DNA of 49,562 nucleotides from an uncultured Lachnospiraceae bacterium (GTDB lineage Bacteria; Bacillota; Clostridia; Lachnospirales; Lachnospiraceae), in assembly GCA_902802515.1 (NCBI GenBank), contig CADCMM010000034.1:1-49562 (forward strand), given 5' to 3'. Position numbers and translations under genes: made by a program. The notes beneath the pieces are model-generated. The model saw only the letters and a list, made by a program, of their open reading frames with translations. It did not search any database and was not told the origin of the DNA. How positions within the stretch are numbered: the first letter of the stretch is position 1; each line of letters begins with the position of its first letter. Of the stretch, positions 1-8,254 are shown in pieces.

Positions 1-122
1 CAAAGGCCGGAAGCAAGAACTATAAGAAGCTGACGGTGAAAGTGCCGAAGAAGAAACTGAAAACCTACAAGAACCTGCTGAAGAAAGCAAAACTTTCAAC
101 GAAAGCCACCGTTAAAAAATAA
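1..122 (+). CDS. C-terminal end of an unidentified lysine-rich protein (partial)
   Basis: The reading frame is open from base 3 to a TAA at 120-122 and gives about 39 residues ending in STKATVKK. The tail is very basic, with many KK and YKK pairs, as in the last stretch of some secreted clostridial repeat proteins. Too little is present to name a family. It lies 34 bases before the next gene on the same strand and could belong to the same surface-protein operon. Confidence 0.6.
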   Translation, partial: KAGSKNYKKLTVKVPKKKLKTYKNLLKKAKLSTKATVKK

Positions 123-156
123 CGTTGGAAGAGACTGGTAAGGAGAAAGAGGTAAG

Positions 157-3100
157 ATGAAAAAGAGACAAGTTCTCGCATGGATGCTCAGTGTATCAAT
201 GTGTTTCCAGGTAATGTCGTCTACAGCAACTGCTGAGGAGATTTCCTCCCCGGCGGTCACCCAAAACGTGGAGGAGCAGTCTGCGGCGGAAGAGGCGGCC
301 GCGGAGCAGCCGGAAACGCAGTCTGTTTCAGCGGAGGAACCGGTTACGGAGCAGCCGGAAACGCAGCCAATTTCGGCAGAAGAACCAGAGGCGCAGCAGC
401 AGCCATCGGAGGCATCTTCGAAGGAGGATATTCAGAAAGCAGATGGTGCGAAGGAGACAGCATCGCCGCAGGAGGAGAGCCAGTCAAAGCAATCCGCAGG
501 ACAGGCGCCGCAGGAAGATGGCGAACAGGAGAAAGATACTCTGGAGGCGGCTGCCCGGGAAAATTTCCTGAGAATTGTGTCAGAGACAGCTTATCGGTCT
601 GAGGGAGAGATCCAGGTGGAGCTTGCCACCCAGAATCCTGACTACGATACTCTGTATTTTGGAAATGCCCAGGATACAGAGCGAAAACCGATCTTTACCG
701 GTGAAAAAAACGATCTGGGCGGGTACACCTTCACATTTGTGATCACACCGGATCTGGTGGGCAAGATTGTTCCCTACGTGCCCGGAAAACAGGAGAAAGA
801 ATGGTACACGGATCATAACTTGTATCTGAAACTTCCCAAAGAAGTGCTTGAGGCGAAAAATGCCAAGGAGTGTACCGAGGGAAATACGGAAGAAGAGTCT
901 TGGCCAGAAAGTCCGGATCCGGGAAAAGTCGGTGGTGAACCGGAAGTATCCCAGAATGCAGATGACGAAACCTCGGATTCACCGGAAGAATTATCAGGTG
1001 AAGATACTTCGGTGTTATTTTTGGAGGAGGCACAGCCAACTCTGGAAGAGGAAGCATTATTCCTGGAAGCAGGAGCTTCCGGCGGCACCTTTGATAATGC
1101 CACTACGCTGGAAGATGGAGAGTACACTCCGGAGGAGTTTAAGTTTGAAGGCGGCACTGGTAAAGCGTATATGACTTGCGAAAAGGTGATCGTATCTGGG
1201 GGAAAAGCAACAGCCTTCATGACAGCCAGCAGTGTAAATATGACGCATGTATATCTTGGAACCGCGCCATCTGGCGACGAGACAGCACAGTTATATAATC
1301 CGGATACGAATACCTGCGCAGCGAATGTATACGCTATCCAGAATAAGGCGGTGACCATCCCGGTGAAACTGAATCAGGAAGTAGCCCTGGCGGCCCGCAC
1401 AATCGCCATGTCAGTTCCTCATTGGGTCCAGTACCATTATACGATCACACTGGAGGAGCCGGAAAAAGAAACGGAGACCGAGACAGAAACAGAGTCGGAA
1501 ACAGAGACGGAGACAGAGATACAAAGACCTGCGGAGGGCAAGACGATTCTTTCGGTCACGAACAATACAGGGATGTTTAAAGCGGACTTGGCTTACCTGA
1601 ACACAAAAAATGGTGTCACCACACTGGTAATGACTATGTCCGGTTCCGGATATCATTACATGTACAAGGGAACCTATGAGGCAGCGGTTGCCAACGGGAA
1701 TAAACGTTCCTCATGGATAAAGGGAAAACAGAACTCAGCGGGAAAATGGGAATTTGGCGTTCCGCTTGCTGACGGGGAGACCTATATTCCCATGGTGGCT
1801 ATTTCCCAGATCTATCTGGACAAATATGACAGTGGGTCAAGCACTCTGGAACGCGCGTTCTTCCCGCGGCAGCTGACAATCAATGTGACTGACAAAACGC
1901 TGGTGACAGATGACTACAATGAAGATGTACAGGTCACAGTAACCAGCAAGGTCAGCGCCGTCAAGGTGGAGAGCAAGGCTGCTATGAACGTGGTAGGTGG
2001 TCCCAACTCCAATAACTACGCCTGCACGCCGGTTCTGAAGATGAAAAACGACACTTATGATAAGGTGAAATACCCGACGGTAATAAACGGTGCTGTGGGA
2101 GAAGAAACAGCCGCCCTTTCGTCTGACAAAACGTTTACGATCCGTCTTCGCAATGCACCGGCAGTTACTGCGTTTGAAGATAAAACGGCCTTTAACGTAT
2201 CGTTCCGGAAGAAATCGACCGGGAAATGGGTCAAGTATTCCATGACCATTGATAAACTTGGAAAAAAGATAACAATAGGCGATGCGGCAGCAGAAAGCAG
2301 CAACGGCAATAATGGCGGCGGTAATAGTGGCAGCGGAAATGGAAGCAACGGCGGCGGTTCCACGGGAAGCGGCTCTGCCGGAGGCGGGGGAACAAACGGT
2401 TCCACTAGTGCAGTCAACAGCTCCACCGGACTGAAGGACGGTGATTACGCACCCGACAGTTTTTCCTGGTCCGGCGGCACCGGAAAACTTAGTATTTCCT
2501 GTTCGAAGATTACGGTGTCCGGCGGAAAAACCTACGCTGCCATTGTGTTCTCCAGTGGAAAGATTATCTATGTGAAAGCGGATGGCAATCAGTATAATCC
2601 GGTATCCCAGACATCGGACACGTCCACATTTGAGATTCCGGTCCAGCTGAACGCCAACAATAAGATACTTGCCTGTACGACGGCCATGTCTCAGCCTCAT
2701 GAAGTAGAGTACACCCTGTATATCGGACTGGAGGCGGCCAAAAAGGCGTCATTGGGAGATACCTCCGGGATTTCCGCTTCTTCCAAGGGCGAAAGCGGCT
2801 TAGGAGCGTCATCAGGAAGCGCCGGCGCGGCAGACGGTTCTGAATTGGAAAAGCTGGAGGATGCGCCTAAAATTGCCGGTCTGGAATATCAGGGAACCGC
2901 AAAGAATGAATATGCGAAATATTTTCGCCTGCATTACTATGCAAAGAATTTCCGGGTGCTTGAGATCTCCCTCTCTGCCAGGGAGCAGCCGGACTGGTCA
3001 GATCAGGCTAAGGCAGGAGATGCGCAGGATGGCCCTGATGAATCTGCGGATATCAGGGAAAATATCAATGAGTCGGCAGGTACGCAAGGCACAGATGAGG

Positions 3101-3771
3101 CTCTGGCGGGTAACATGGCAGACTCGGAAGAGGGAAGCGTAACAGAGCAGAAATCCTTGTATGAAGGAGGGGTTCTCCAATATCTCATCGCGCCGGAAGG
3201 GGAGGAACTCCCGGCAGGTATTGATAAGGATATGATCGTGCCAGAGCTCCCGGTAGAAAAAGTGTATGTAGATTCTGATACAGCACTTAAGATGCTGGAT
3301 AAACTCGGTTTAACAGAAAAGATTTCCACCGTGGGTATGAGCGGGCAGGAGTGCGGATCAGACAGTGTTGTCCGGGCAATGGCGGATGGAGCGATAGAAA
3401 GTATAGGACATTATGATGAAACCTCCATCTATAAAGCACTGGTCACATCAGGAACCAAACTTGCTATTGTACCGGCAGATATTCTCCCGAAAACAGCAGC
3501 CGAAGATGCCGATGCCAATATGGATCAGGAGAGTTATGTGCAGAATATCGGCGACAATATGAATCTGCTGAAGATCCCCATGATCGTTGACCGGGCGGAC
3601 GATGAGAAGGAGCAGCTGGCCAGGTATGAGTGGCTGAAAGTGTATGGAGCGCTTTTTGATTGTGAGAAAGAAGCGGGAGAGGCGTTCCAGGCGGCGCAGG
3701 AGGCTCTGAAGAAAGATGCTGCCGGCCAGATGACAGAAGCCCCGGACAGTGATGATGCAGGAAGGAGTTAA
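157..3771 (+). CDS. Secreted multidomain surface protein with repeated beta-type modules and a C-terminal half of a binding-protein fold
   Basis: A 1204-residue protein with an N-terminal signal peptide (residues 1-27, ending TATA-EE). An acidic Pro/Glu-rich stretch follows to about residue 130. Then come predicted beta modules at about 136-231, 316-432, 461-575 and 590-708, a Gly/Ser/Asn linker at 713-751, and a further module at 755-862. Modules 2 and 5 are clearly related: both begin DG(E/D)Y.P..F...GGTGK and end S.PH.V.Y...I.LE. They resemble NEAT-type or similar ligand-capture modules, but this is tentative. Residues 436-455 are a Glu-Thr repeat. From about 895 the protein resembles the first half of the next gene's product (PEG.E.PA..DK, then SEWAKVYGAL-like WLKVYGAL) and stops where the second lobe should begin. 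No LPXTG sorting signal is visible. The start has a good AAGGAG site. Function is inferred: surface capture of a ligand, perhaps haem or metal, for the partner binding protein. Confidence 0.7.
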   Translation: MKKRQVLAWMLSVSMCFQVMSSTATAEEISSPAVTQNVEEQSAAEEAAAEQPETQSVSAEEPVTEQPETQPISAEEPEAQQQPSEASSKEDIQKADGAKETASPQEESQSKQSAGQAPQEDGEQEKDTLEAAARENFLRIVSETAYRSEGEIQVELATQNPDYDTLYFGNAQDTERKPIFTGEKNDLGGYTFTFVITPDLVGKIVPYVPGKQEKEWYTDHNLYLKLPKEVLEAKNAKECTEGNTEEESWPESPDPGKVGGEPEVSQNADDETSDSPEELSGEDTSVLFLEEAQPTLEEEALFLEAGASGGTFDNATTLEDGEYTPEEFKFEGGTGKAYMTCEKVIVSGGKATAFMTASSVNMTHVYLGTAPSGDETAQLYNPDTNTCAANVYAIQNKAVTIPVKLNQEVALAARTIAMSVPHWVQYHYTITLEEPEKETETETETESETETETEIQRPAEGKTILSVTNNTGMFKADLAYLNTKNGVTTLVMTMSGSGYHYMYKGTYEAAVANGNKRSSWIKGKQNSAGKWEFGVPLADGETYIPMVAISQIYLDKYDSGSSTLERAFFPRQLTINVTDKTLVTDDYNEDVQVTVTSKVSAVKVESKAAMNVVGGPNSNNYACTPVLKMKNDTYDKVKYPTVINGAVGEETAALSSDKTFTIRLRNAPAVTAFEDKTAFNVSFRKKSTGKWVKYSMTIDKLGKKITIGDAAAESSNGNNGGGNSGSGNGSNGGGSTGSGSAGGGGTNGSTSAVNSSTGLKDGDYAPDSFSWSGGTGKLSISCSKITVSGGKTYAAIVFSSGKIIYVKADGNQYNPVSQTSDTSTFEIPVQLNANNKILACTTAMSQPHEVEYTLYIGLEAAKKASLGDTSGISASSKGESGLGASSGSAGAADGSELEKLEDAPKIAGLEYQGTAKNEYAKYFRLHYYAKNFRVLEISLSAREQPDWSDQAKAGDAQDGPDESADIRENINESAGTQGTDEALAGNMADSEEGSVTEQKSLYEGGVLQYLIAPEGEELPAGIDKDMIVPELPVEKVYVDSDTALKMLDKLGLTEKISTVGMSGQECGSDSVVRAMADGAIESIGHYDETSIYKALVTSGTKLAIVPADILPKTAAEDADANMDQESYVQNIGDNMNLLKIPMIVDRADDEKEQLARYEWLKVYGALFDCEKEAGEAFQAAQEALKKDAAGQMTEAPDSDDAGRS

Positions 3772-3775
3772 GATC

Positions 3776-4954
3776 GTGAGAAAAAAATTATTTTCTGTAC
3801 TGTTGAGTATAGCCTGCGTATTGTCGGCTGGCGGGGCAATGTTAACGGAAGCATTGCCTGTGATGGCCCAGGAGGCGGCGGATGAAGACGGAGAACGCAA
3901 GGCTCCGCAGTTAGAGGGACTAACATATGAAAAGAAAATGGACTTCACTTATGTGGAGTGCATCGATATTTACTATTATGAGGGCGGCTACAAATTTTTT
4001 GACGTTTATGACAGCGCCCAGTATCTGCTGGTGCCGGAGGGAGGAGAGATTCCTGCCAACCTGGATAAAAAGGTTACAGTGATCCAGGCGCCGGTACAGA
4101 ATATCTATATGGCGGCCACTGCTGCGATGGCGCTGGTGAATGCCATAGGCGGTCTGAATTGCGTAGGGTTTTCCAGTCTGAAAGCCAGCGACTGGTATGT
4201 GCAGGACGCACAGGACGCCATGAATGCCGGAGATATCGTTTTTGCAGGAAAGTACAGTGAACCGGATTATGAAGTGCTGCTTAGCGGCGGCTGTGACCTG
4301 GCGGTGGAGTCTACCATGATCCTGCACACCCCCAAAGTACAGGAAATGATTGAAAATATGGGAATCCCGGTGTTTATTGACCGTTCCAGTTATGAATCTC
4401 ATCCCCTTGGCCGGTCTGAGTGGGCAAAGGTGTACGGGGCTCTCCTAGATCGGGAAGAAGAAGCGGAAGCCTTTTTTGCGGAGCAAAATCAGGTTATGGA
4501 GGATCTGGAGGATTTCGAGAACACTGGAAAGACCGTGGCGTTTTTCTCTGTCAATTCGGATGGTTCCGTGGTGGTGCGCCGGCAGGAAGATTCCGTTCCG
4601 AAGATGATTGAATTGGCGGGAGGCCGTTATATTCTTAACGGCGTGTCTGTCATTCAGGAATCAAAGCGTTCTTCCGTGACTATGACAATGGAAGAGTTCT
4701 ATGCGGATGCCATCGATGCGGATTATCTCGTGTATAATTCCACCATCCAGGCGCCCATTGGCAGTATTGATGATCTGCTGGCAAAAAGCCCGCTGTTCGG
4801 CGATTTCAAAGCAGTAAAAGAAGGAAATGTCTGGTGCGCGGACAAATATCTGTATCAAGCTACTGACATTGTCGGTCAGTTGATCCGTGACTTTAATCAT
4901 ATGCTGACGGACGGCGACGCCACCCAGATGACATTTTTAAAGAAGATTGATTGA
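3776..4954 (+). CDS. ABC transporter substrate-binding protein, BtuF/FhuD-like fold
   Basis: A protein of about 392 residues. The preferred start is GTG at 3776 (VRKKLFSVLLS), eight bases after AAGGAG; an in-frame upstream start at 3749 would overlap the previous gene. A signal peptide runs to about residue 30 (PVMAQEA). There is a Cys in the hydrophobic core, but the preceding residues (SIA-C) are a poor lipobox, so membrane anchoring is uncertain. The body fits a class III periplasmic-binding-protein fold: an N lobe with segments such as VNAIGGLNCVGFSS and PEYEVLL-like PDYEVLL, a helical link (SEWAKVYGALLDREEEAEAFF), and a C lobe (ELAGGRYILNGV, SPLFGDFKAVKEGNVW). Such proteins deliver siderophore, haem or cobalamin to ABC importers. 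No permease or ATPase for this family lies downstream, so partners must be upstream or elsewhere. Ligand unknown. Confidence 0.75.
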   Translation: MRKKLFSVLLSIACVLSAGGAMLTEALPVMAQEAADEDGERKAPQLEGLTYEKKMDFTYVECIDIYYYEGGYKFFDVYDSAQYLLVPEGGEIPANLDKKVTVIQAPVQNIYMAATAAMALVNAIGGLNCVGFSSLKASDWYVQDAQDAMNAGDIVFAGKYSEPDYEVLLSGGCDLAVESTMILHTPKVQEMIENMGIPVFIDRSSYESHPLGRSEWAKVYGALLDREEEAEAFFAEQNQVMEDLEDFENTGKTVAFFSVNSDGSVVVRRQEDSVPKMIELAGGRYILNGVSVIQESKRSSVTMTMEEFYADAIDADYLVYNSTIQAPIGSIDDLLAKSPLFGDFKAVKEGNVWCADKYLYQATDIVGQLIRDFNHMLTDGDATQMTFLKKID

Positions 4955-4973
4955 AGAATGATTAGGGAACACC

Positions 4974-5002
4974 TTGACAGAAACTTTTGGGTATGTTAGT
5001 TT
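4974..5002 (+). promoter_or_regulatory. Candidate promoter of the metG T-box leader
   Basis: TTGACA at 4974-4979 is followed after 17 bases by TAGTTT at 4997-5002. A TG two bases before the -10 hexamer gives an extended -10. It sits 20 bases after the binding-protein gene and just upstream of the leader. The -10 hexamer is weak, so this is a candidate only. Confidence 0.5.
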
Positions 5003-5008
5003 GGTTTA

Positions 5009-5390
5009 TATGAGAAAACCCGGTGAAGAAAAGAGTACATCCGCGGGCGTTGCTACAGAGAAATCCCGCATGCTGAGAGGGATGTGAAAGAAACGGATGG
5101 AAGATGGTTTTGGAGGGGAGTATCTGAGCGGAGGCTGTCAGGTGAGATGAGTTTTTGCAGAAAACACATCTAAGGTAACAGTGCACAGTGACAGGCGAAG
5201 TTAGGGTACGACAGGATTCGCCTGTTACAGCGATAGAATACCGCGGTTCTAAGGAAGCGCTTCCCTAAAAGAGCCGGAGCCGGTACTCGATGAGGTTCAT
5301 GCCGCAAGGTATGGGCGAAGAGAAGTGGTAACACGGGATAATGCCCGTCTTCTGGTTAGAAATGATCAGAAGGCGGGCTTTGCGATTTAC
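5009..5390 (+). promoter_or_regulatory. T-box leader controlling metG
   Basis: About 380 untranslated bases precede metG. The 3' part forms a classical T-box antiterminator: AGAAG (5321-5325) pairs with CTTCT (5349-5353), CGGG (5334-5337) pairs with CCCG (5344-5347), and the bulge TGGTAACA (5326-5333) lies between. The TGGT of the bulge can pair with an ACCA tRNA end, as expected for tRNA-Met. This structure excludes the terminator at 5343-5378. Upstream, 5056-5090 contains AGAGA and GCTGAGAGGGATGTGAAAG elements typical of T-box stem I. Candidate Met specifier codons are ATG at 5097 and 5104. Uncharged tRNA-Met would favour read-through into metG. The stem I fold was judged by eye only. Confidence 0.85.
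5343..5381 (+). terminator. Intrinsic terminator of the metG T-box
   Basis: GCCCGTCTTCTG (5343-5354) pairs with CAGAAGGCGGGC (5367-5378). The stem is 12 bp with one G-T wobble and a 12-base loop. TTT and a further short T stretch follow. It shares bases 5344-5353 with the antiterminator, so only one of the two can form. Confidence 0.85.
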
Positions 5391-5439
5391 ACGGGAAACT
5401 CACGGATCGTGTTTTCCGGCGTATGAGAGGAGAACTGAC

Positions 5440-7431
5440 ATGGAAAAGAAAAAGTATTATATGACTACTGCCATTGCTTATGCATCCGGCAAGCCCCACA
5501 TCGGCAACACCTATGAGATCGTGCTGGCGGACAGTATCGCCCGCTTTAAGAGAGCCCAGGGGTACGATGTATTCTTTCAGACCGGAACCGATGAACACGG
5601 TCAGAAGATTGAACTGAAGGCGAAGGATGCCGGTGTGACGCCGCAGCAGTTTGTGGACGCCGCAGCCGGGGAGATCAAGCGGATCTGGGATCTGATGAAC
5701 ACTTCCTATGATAAATTTATCCGCACCACGGATGATTATCATGAAAAACAGGTGCAGAAGATTTTTAAGAAGCTCTATGAAAAGGGAGATATTTATAAGG
5801 GGTATTATGAGGGAATGTACTGTACGCCCTGTGAATCTTTCTTTACGGAGTCTCAGCTGGTGGACGGCAAATGTCCGGATTGCGGACGGCCTGTGACGCC
5901 GGCCAGGGAGGAAGCCTACTTCTTTAAGATGAGTAAGTATGCGGACCGGCTGATCGAGCATATCAATACACATCCTGAATTTATTCAGCCGGTATCCAGA
6001 AAGAATGAGATGATGAACAATTTCCTGCTTCCGGGTCTGCAGGATCTGTGTGTTTCCAGAACTTCCTTCAGCTGGGGCATTCCGGTGGATTTCGATCCGA
6101 AGCATGTGACCTATGTGTGGCTGGATGCTCTGACGAACTATATTACCGGTGTTGGCTACGACTGCGGTGGCGAGGGTACGGAGCAGTTTAAGAAAGACTG
6201 GCCGGCGGACCTGCATTTGATCGGGAAGGATATTATCCGCTTCCATACGATCTACTGGCCCATTTTCCTGATGGCTCTTGATCTGCCGCTTCCAAAGCAG
6301 GTGTTTGGCCATCCTTGGCTGCTGCAGGGCGACGGCAAGATGAGCAAGTCCAAGGGCAATGTATTGTATGCAGATGAACTGGCGGATTTCTTTGGCGTGG
6401 ATGCGGTGCGCTATTTCGTGCTGCATGAGATGCCCTTTGAAAATGACGGTGTGATCTCCTGGGAACTGATGGTGGAGCGATTGAATTCAGACCTGGCCAA
6501 TACCCTGGGTAATCTGGTGAACCGTACCATTTCCATGAGCAATAAGTATTTTGGCGGAGAGGTGAGAAGCACGGGAGTGTTTGAACCGGTGGATGAGGAG
6601 CTGAGACTGGTCGCTCTTGACACTCCGAAGAAGGTTGAGGCAAAGATGGAGGAACTGCGTGTGGCGGATGCCATGACAGAAATCTTTACGCTGTTCAAAC
6701 GCTGCAATAAATACATTGATGAGACTATGCCCTGGGCTCTGGCGAAGGATGAGACAAAGAAGGACCGCCTGGCGGAAGTACTTTACAATCTGGTGGAGAG
6801 CATTGCCATCGGTGCGGAATTGCTGGAAGCCTTTATGCCGGAGACCGCAGACAAGATCCTGGCTCAGCTGAATGCACAAAAGCGTGGCTTGGATGCTATG
6901 GACACTTATGGTCAGCATGTGTCCGGCTGCCGGGTAACGGAAAAACCGGAGATCCTGTTTGCGAGACTGGATATGAAAGAGGTGTTGGATAAGGTGGAAA
7001 AACTGCATCCGCCGGTGGAAGAGGCAGAGGATAAAGCATCCGGCAATGGAAATGAGACTGGAGATGAGAGCCAGGAGGAGGCAGTTATTGATATCGAGCC
7101 CAAGCCTGAAATTACCTTTGATGATTTTGAAAAGTTACAGTTCCAGGTAGGGGAGATCATAGCCTGCGAGGAAGTGAAGAAATCCCGTAAGCTGCTGTGT
7201 TCTCAGGTAAAGATCGGCAGTCAGGTGAAGCAGATCGTGTCCGGAATTAAAGCGCATTACACCGCCCAGGAGATGGTGGGCAAGAAAGTGATGGTGCTGG
7301 TAAATCTGAAGCCGGCGAAGCTGGCGGGCATTGTTTCGGAAGGCATGCTGCTTTGCGCGGAGGATGAAAATGGAGAGCTGGCGCTGATGACGCCGGAGAA
7401 GCCGATGCCCTCCGGCGCGGAGATCTGTTAA
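5440..7431 (+). CDS. metG: Methionyl-tRNA synthetase
   Basis: Charges tRNA-Met with methionine in the cytoplasm. The product is 663 residues when started at ATG 5440, which has AGAGGAGAA just upstream; the longer open frame from 5341 would run through the T-box terminator and is not credible. Visible elements: the HIGH-type motif as HIGN near residue 20; TGTDEHGQ; a zinc-knuckle region with CTPC and CPDC; KMSKSKGN near residue 300; and a C-terminal tRNA-binding domain (FDDFEKLQFQVGEII onward) that is typical of long bacterial MetRS. It is followed after one base by tatD, and the set metG-tatD-rsmA matches the Bacillus order metS-yabD-(rnmV)-ksgA. Expression is probably set by the T-box. Confidence 0.97.
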   Translation: MEKKKYYMTTAIAYASGKPHIGNTYEIVLADSIARFKRAQGYDVFFQTGTDEHGQKIELKAKDAGVTPQQFVDAAAGEIKRIWDLMNTSYDKFIRTTDDYHEKQVQKIFKKLYEKGDIYKGYYEGMYCTPCESFFTESQLVDGKCPDCGRPVTPAREEAYFFKMSKYADRLIEHINTHPEFIQPVSRKNEMMNNFLLPGLQDLCVSRTSFSWGIPVDFDPKHVTYVWLDALTNYITGVGYDCGGEGTEQFKKDWPADLHLIGKDIIRFHTIYWPIFLMALDLPLPKQVFGHPWLLQGDGKMSKSKGNVLYADELADFFGVDAVRYFVLHEMPFENDGVISWELMVERLNSDLANTLGNLVNRTISMSNKYFGGEVRSTGVFEPVDEELRLVALDTPKKVEAKMEELRVADAMTEIFTLFKRCNKYIDETMPWALAKDETKKDRLAEVLYNLVESIAIGAELLEAFMPETADKILAQLNAQKRGLDAMDTYGQHVSGCRVTEKPEILFARLDMKEVLDKVEKLHPPVEEAEDKASGNGNETGDESQEEAVIDIEPKPEITFDDFEKLQFQVGEIIACEEVKKSRKLLCSQVKIGSQVKQIVSGIKAHYTAQEMVGKKVMVLVNLKPAKLAGIVSEGMLLCAEDENGELALMTPEKPMPSGAEIC

Positions 7432-7432
7432 G

Positions 7433-8239
7433 ATGATTTTCGATACGCATGCCCATTATGATGATGAGGCGTTTGATACCGACAGAGAGCAGCTTCTTTG
7501 CTCTCTGAAGGAAGATAAGGTAGAATATGTGGTGAATATGGGCGCGAGCCTGAGGGGAGTGAGGGACAGTGTGTCCCTCGCTTCCCATTATCCGTTTGTC
7601 TATGCGGCTGTTGGCATTCATCCGGACGAGGTGGGCTGCATGGATGATGAGGTGATGGGACAGCTGCGCTCCTTGTGCCGGCTGGAGAAAACCGTTGCAG
7701 TGGGGGAGATCGGACTGGATTACCACTGGAATGTTGAATCAAAAGAGGTGCAGAAAAAATGGTTCGCAGCGCAGCTGCACCTGGCGCAGGAGGTGGGACT
7801 GCCCGTTAATGTCCACAGCCGTGACGCTGCGCAGGATACCTTTGATGTGATCCGAACGGAGCATGCCGGAACCACCGGGGGTATCATCCACTGCTACTCC
7901 GGTTCCCCGGAGATGGCGAGAGAGTATGTGAAAATGGGCTATTATCTGGGAATCGGCGGTGTGGTAACTTTTAAGAACGCGAAAACGTTAAAGCAGGTGG
8001 TACGGGAAATCCCGCTGGAACACCTGGTGACAGAGACGGATTGTCCCTATCTTGCGCCGGAGCCATTTCGAGGAAAAAGAAATGATTCCAGAAATATCCG
8101 CTATGTGATACAGGAGATCGCAAGGTTGAAAGAGATGGAGGAAACCCGGACAGAAGAAATTTTGTTTGAGAACGCCCGGAAGGTATATGGGGTGCGGACG
8201 ATGCCTGGGGACGTTTCCGTTAGACCCCGGTATCAATGA
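7433..8239 (+). CDS. tatD: TatD-family metal-dependent deoxyribonuclease
   Basis: A 268-residue TIM-barrel hydrolase. Metal ligands are visible in order: DTHAH at residues 4-8, GEIGLDYHW, NVHSRDA, IHCYSG and ETDCPYLAP. Members of this family (YabD/YcfH/TatD) are cytoplasmic exonucleases acting on DNA and in some cases on modified nucleotides or D-aminoacyl-tRNA. It starts one base after the metG stop and is probably translated from the same mRNA. Its length is usual for the family. The exact substrate cannot be read from the sequence. Confidence 0.93.
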   Translation: MIFDTHAHYDDEAFDTDREQLLCSLKEDKVEYVVNMGASLRGVRDSVSLASHYPFVYAAVGIHPDEVGCMDDEVMGQLRSLCRLEKTVAVGEIGLDYHWNVESKEVQKKWFAAQLHLAQEVGLPVNVHSRDAAQDTFDVIRTEHAGTTGGIIHCYSGSPEMAREYVKMGYYLGIGGVVTFKNAKTLKQVVREIPLEHLVTETDCPYLAPEPFRGKRNDSRNIRYVIQEIARLKEMEETRTEEILFENARKVYGVRTMPGDVSVRPRYQ

Positions 8240-8254
8240 AATGAAGGAGGAGCA

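Noticed and set aside
5356..6426. A 356-codon minus-strand frame over metG
   Set aside because: A shadow of the metG codon pattern; the plus strand carries all synthetase motifs.
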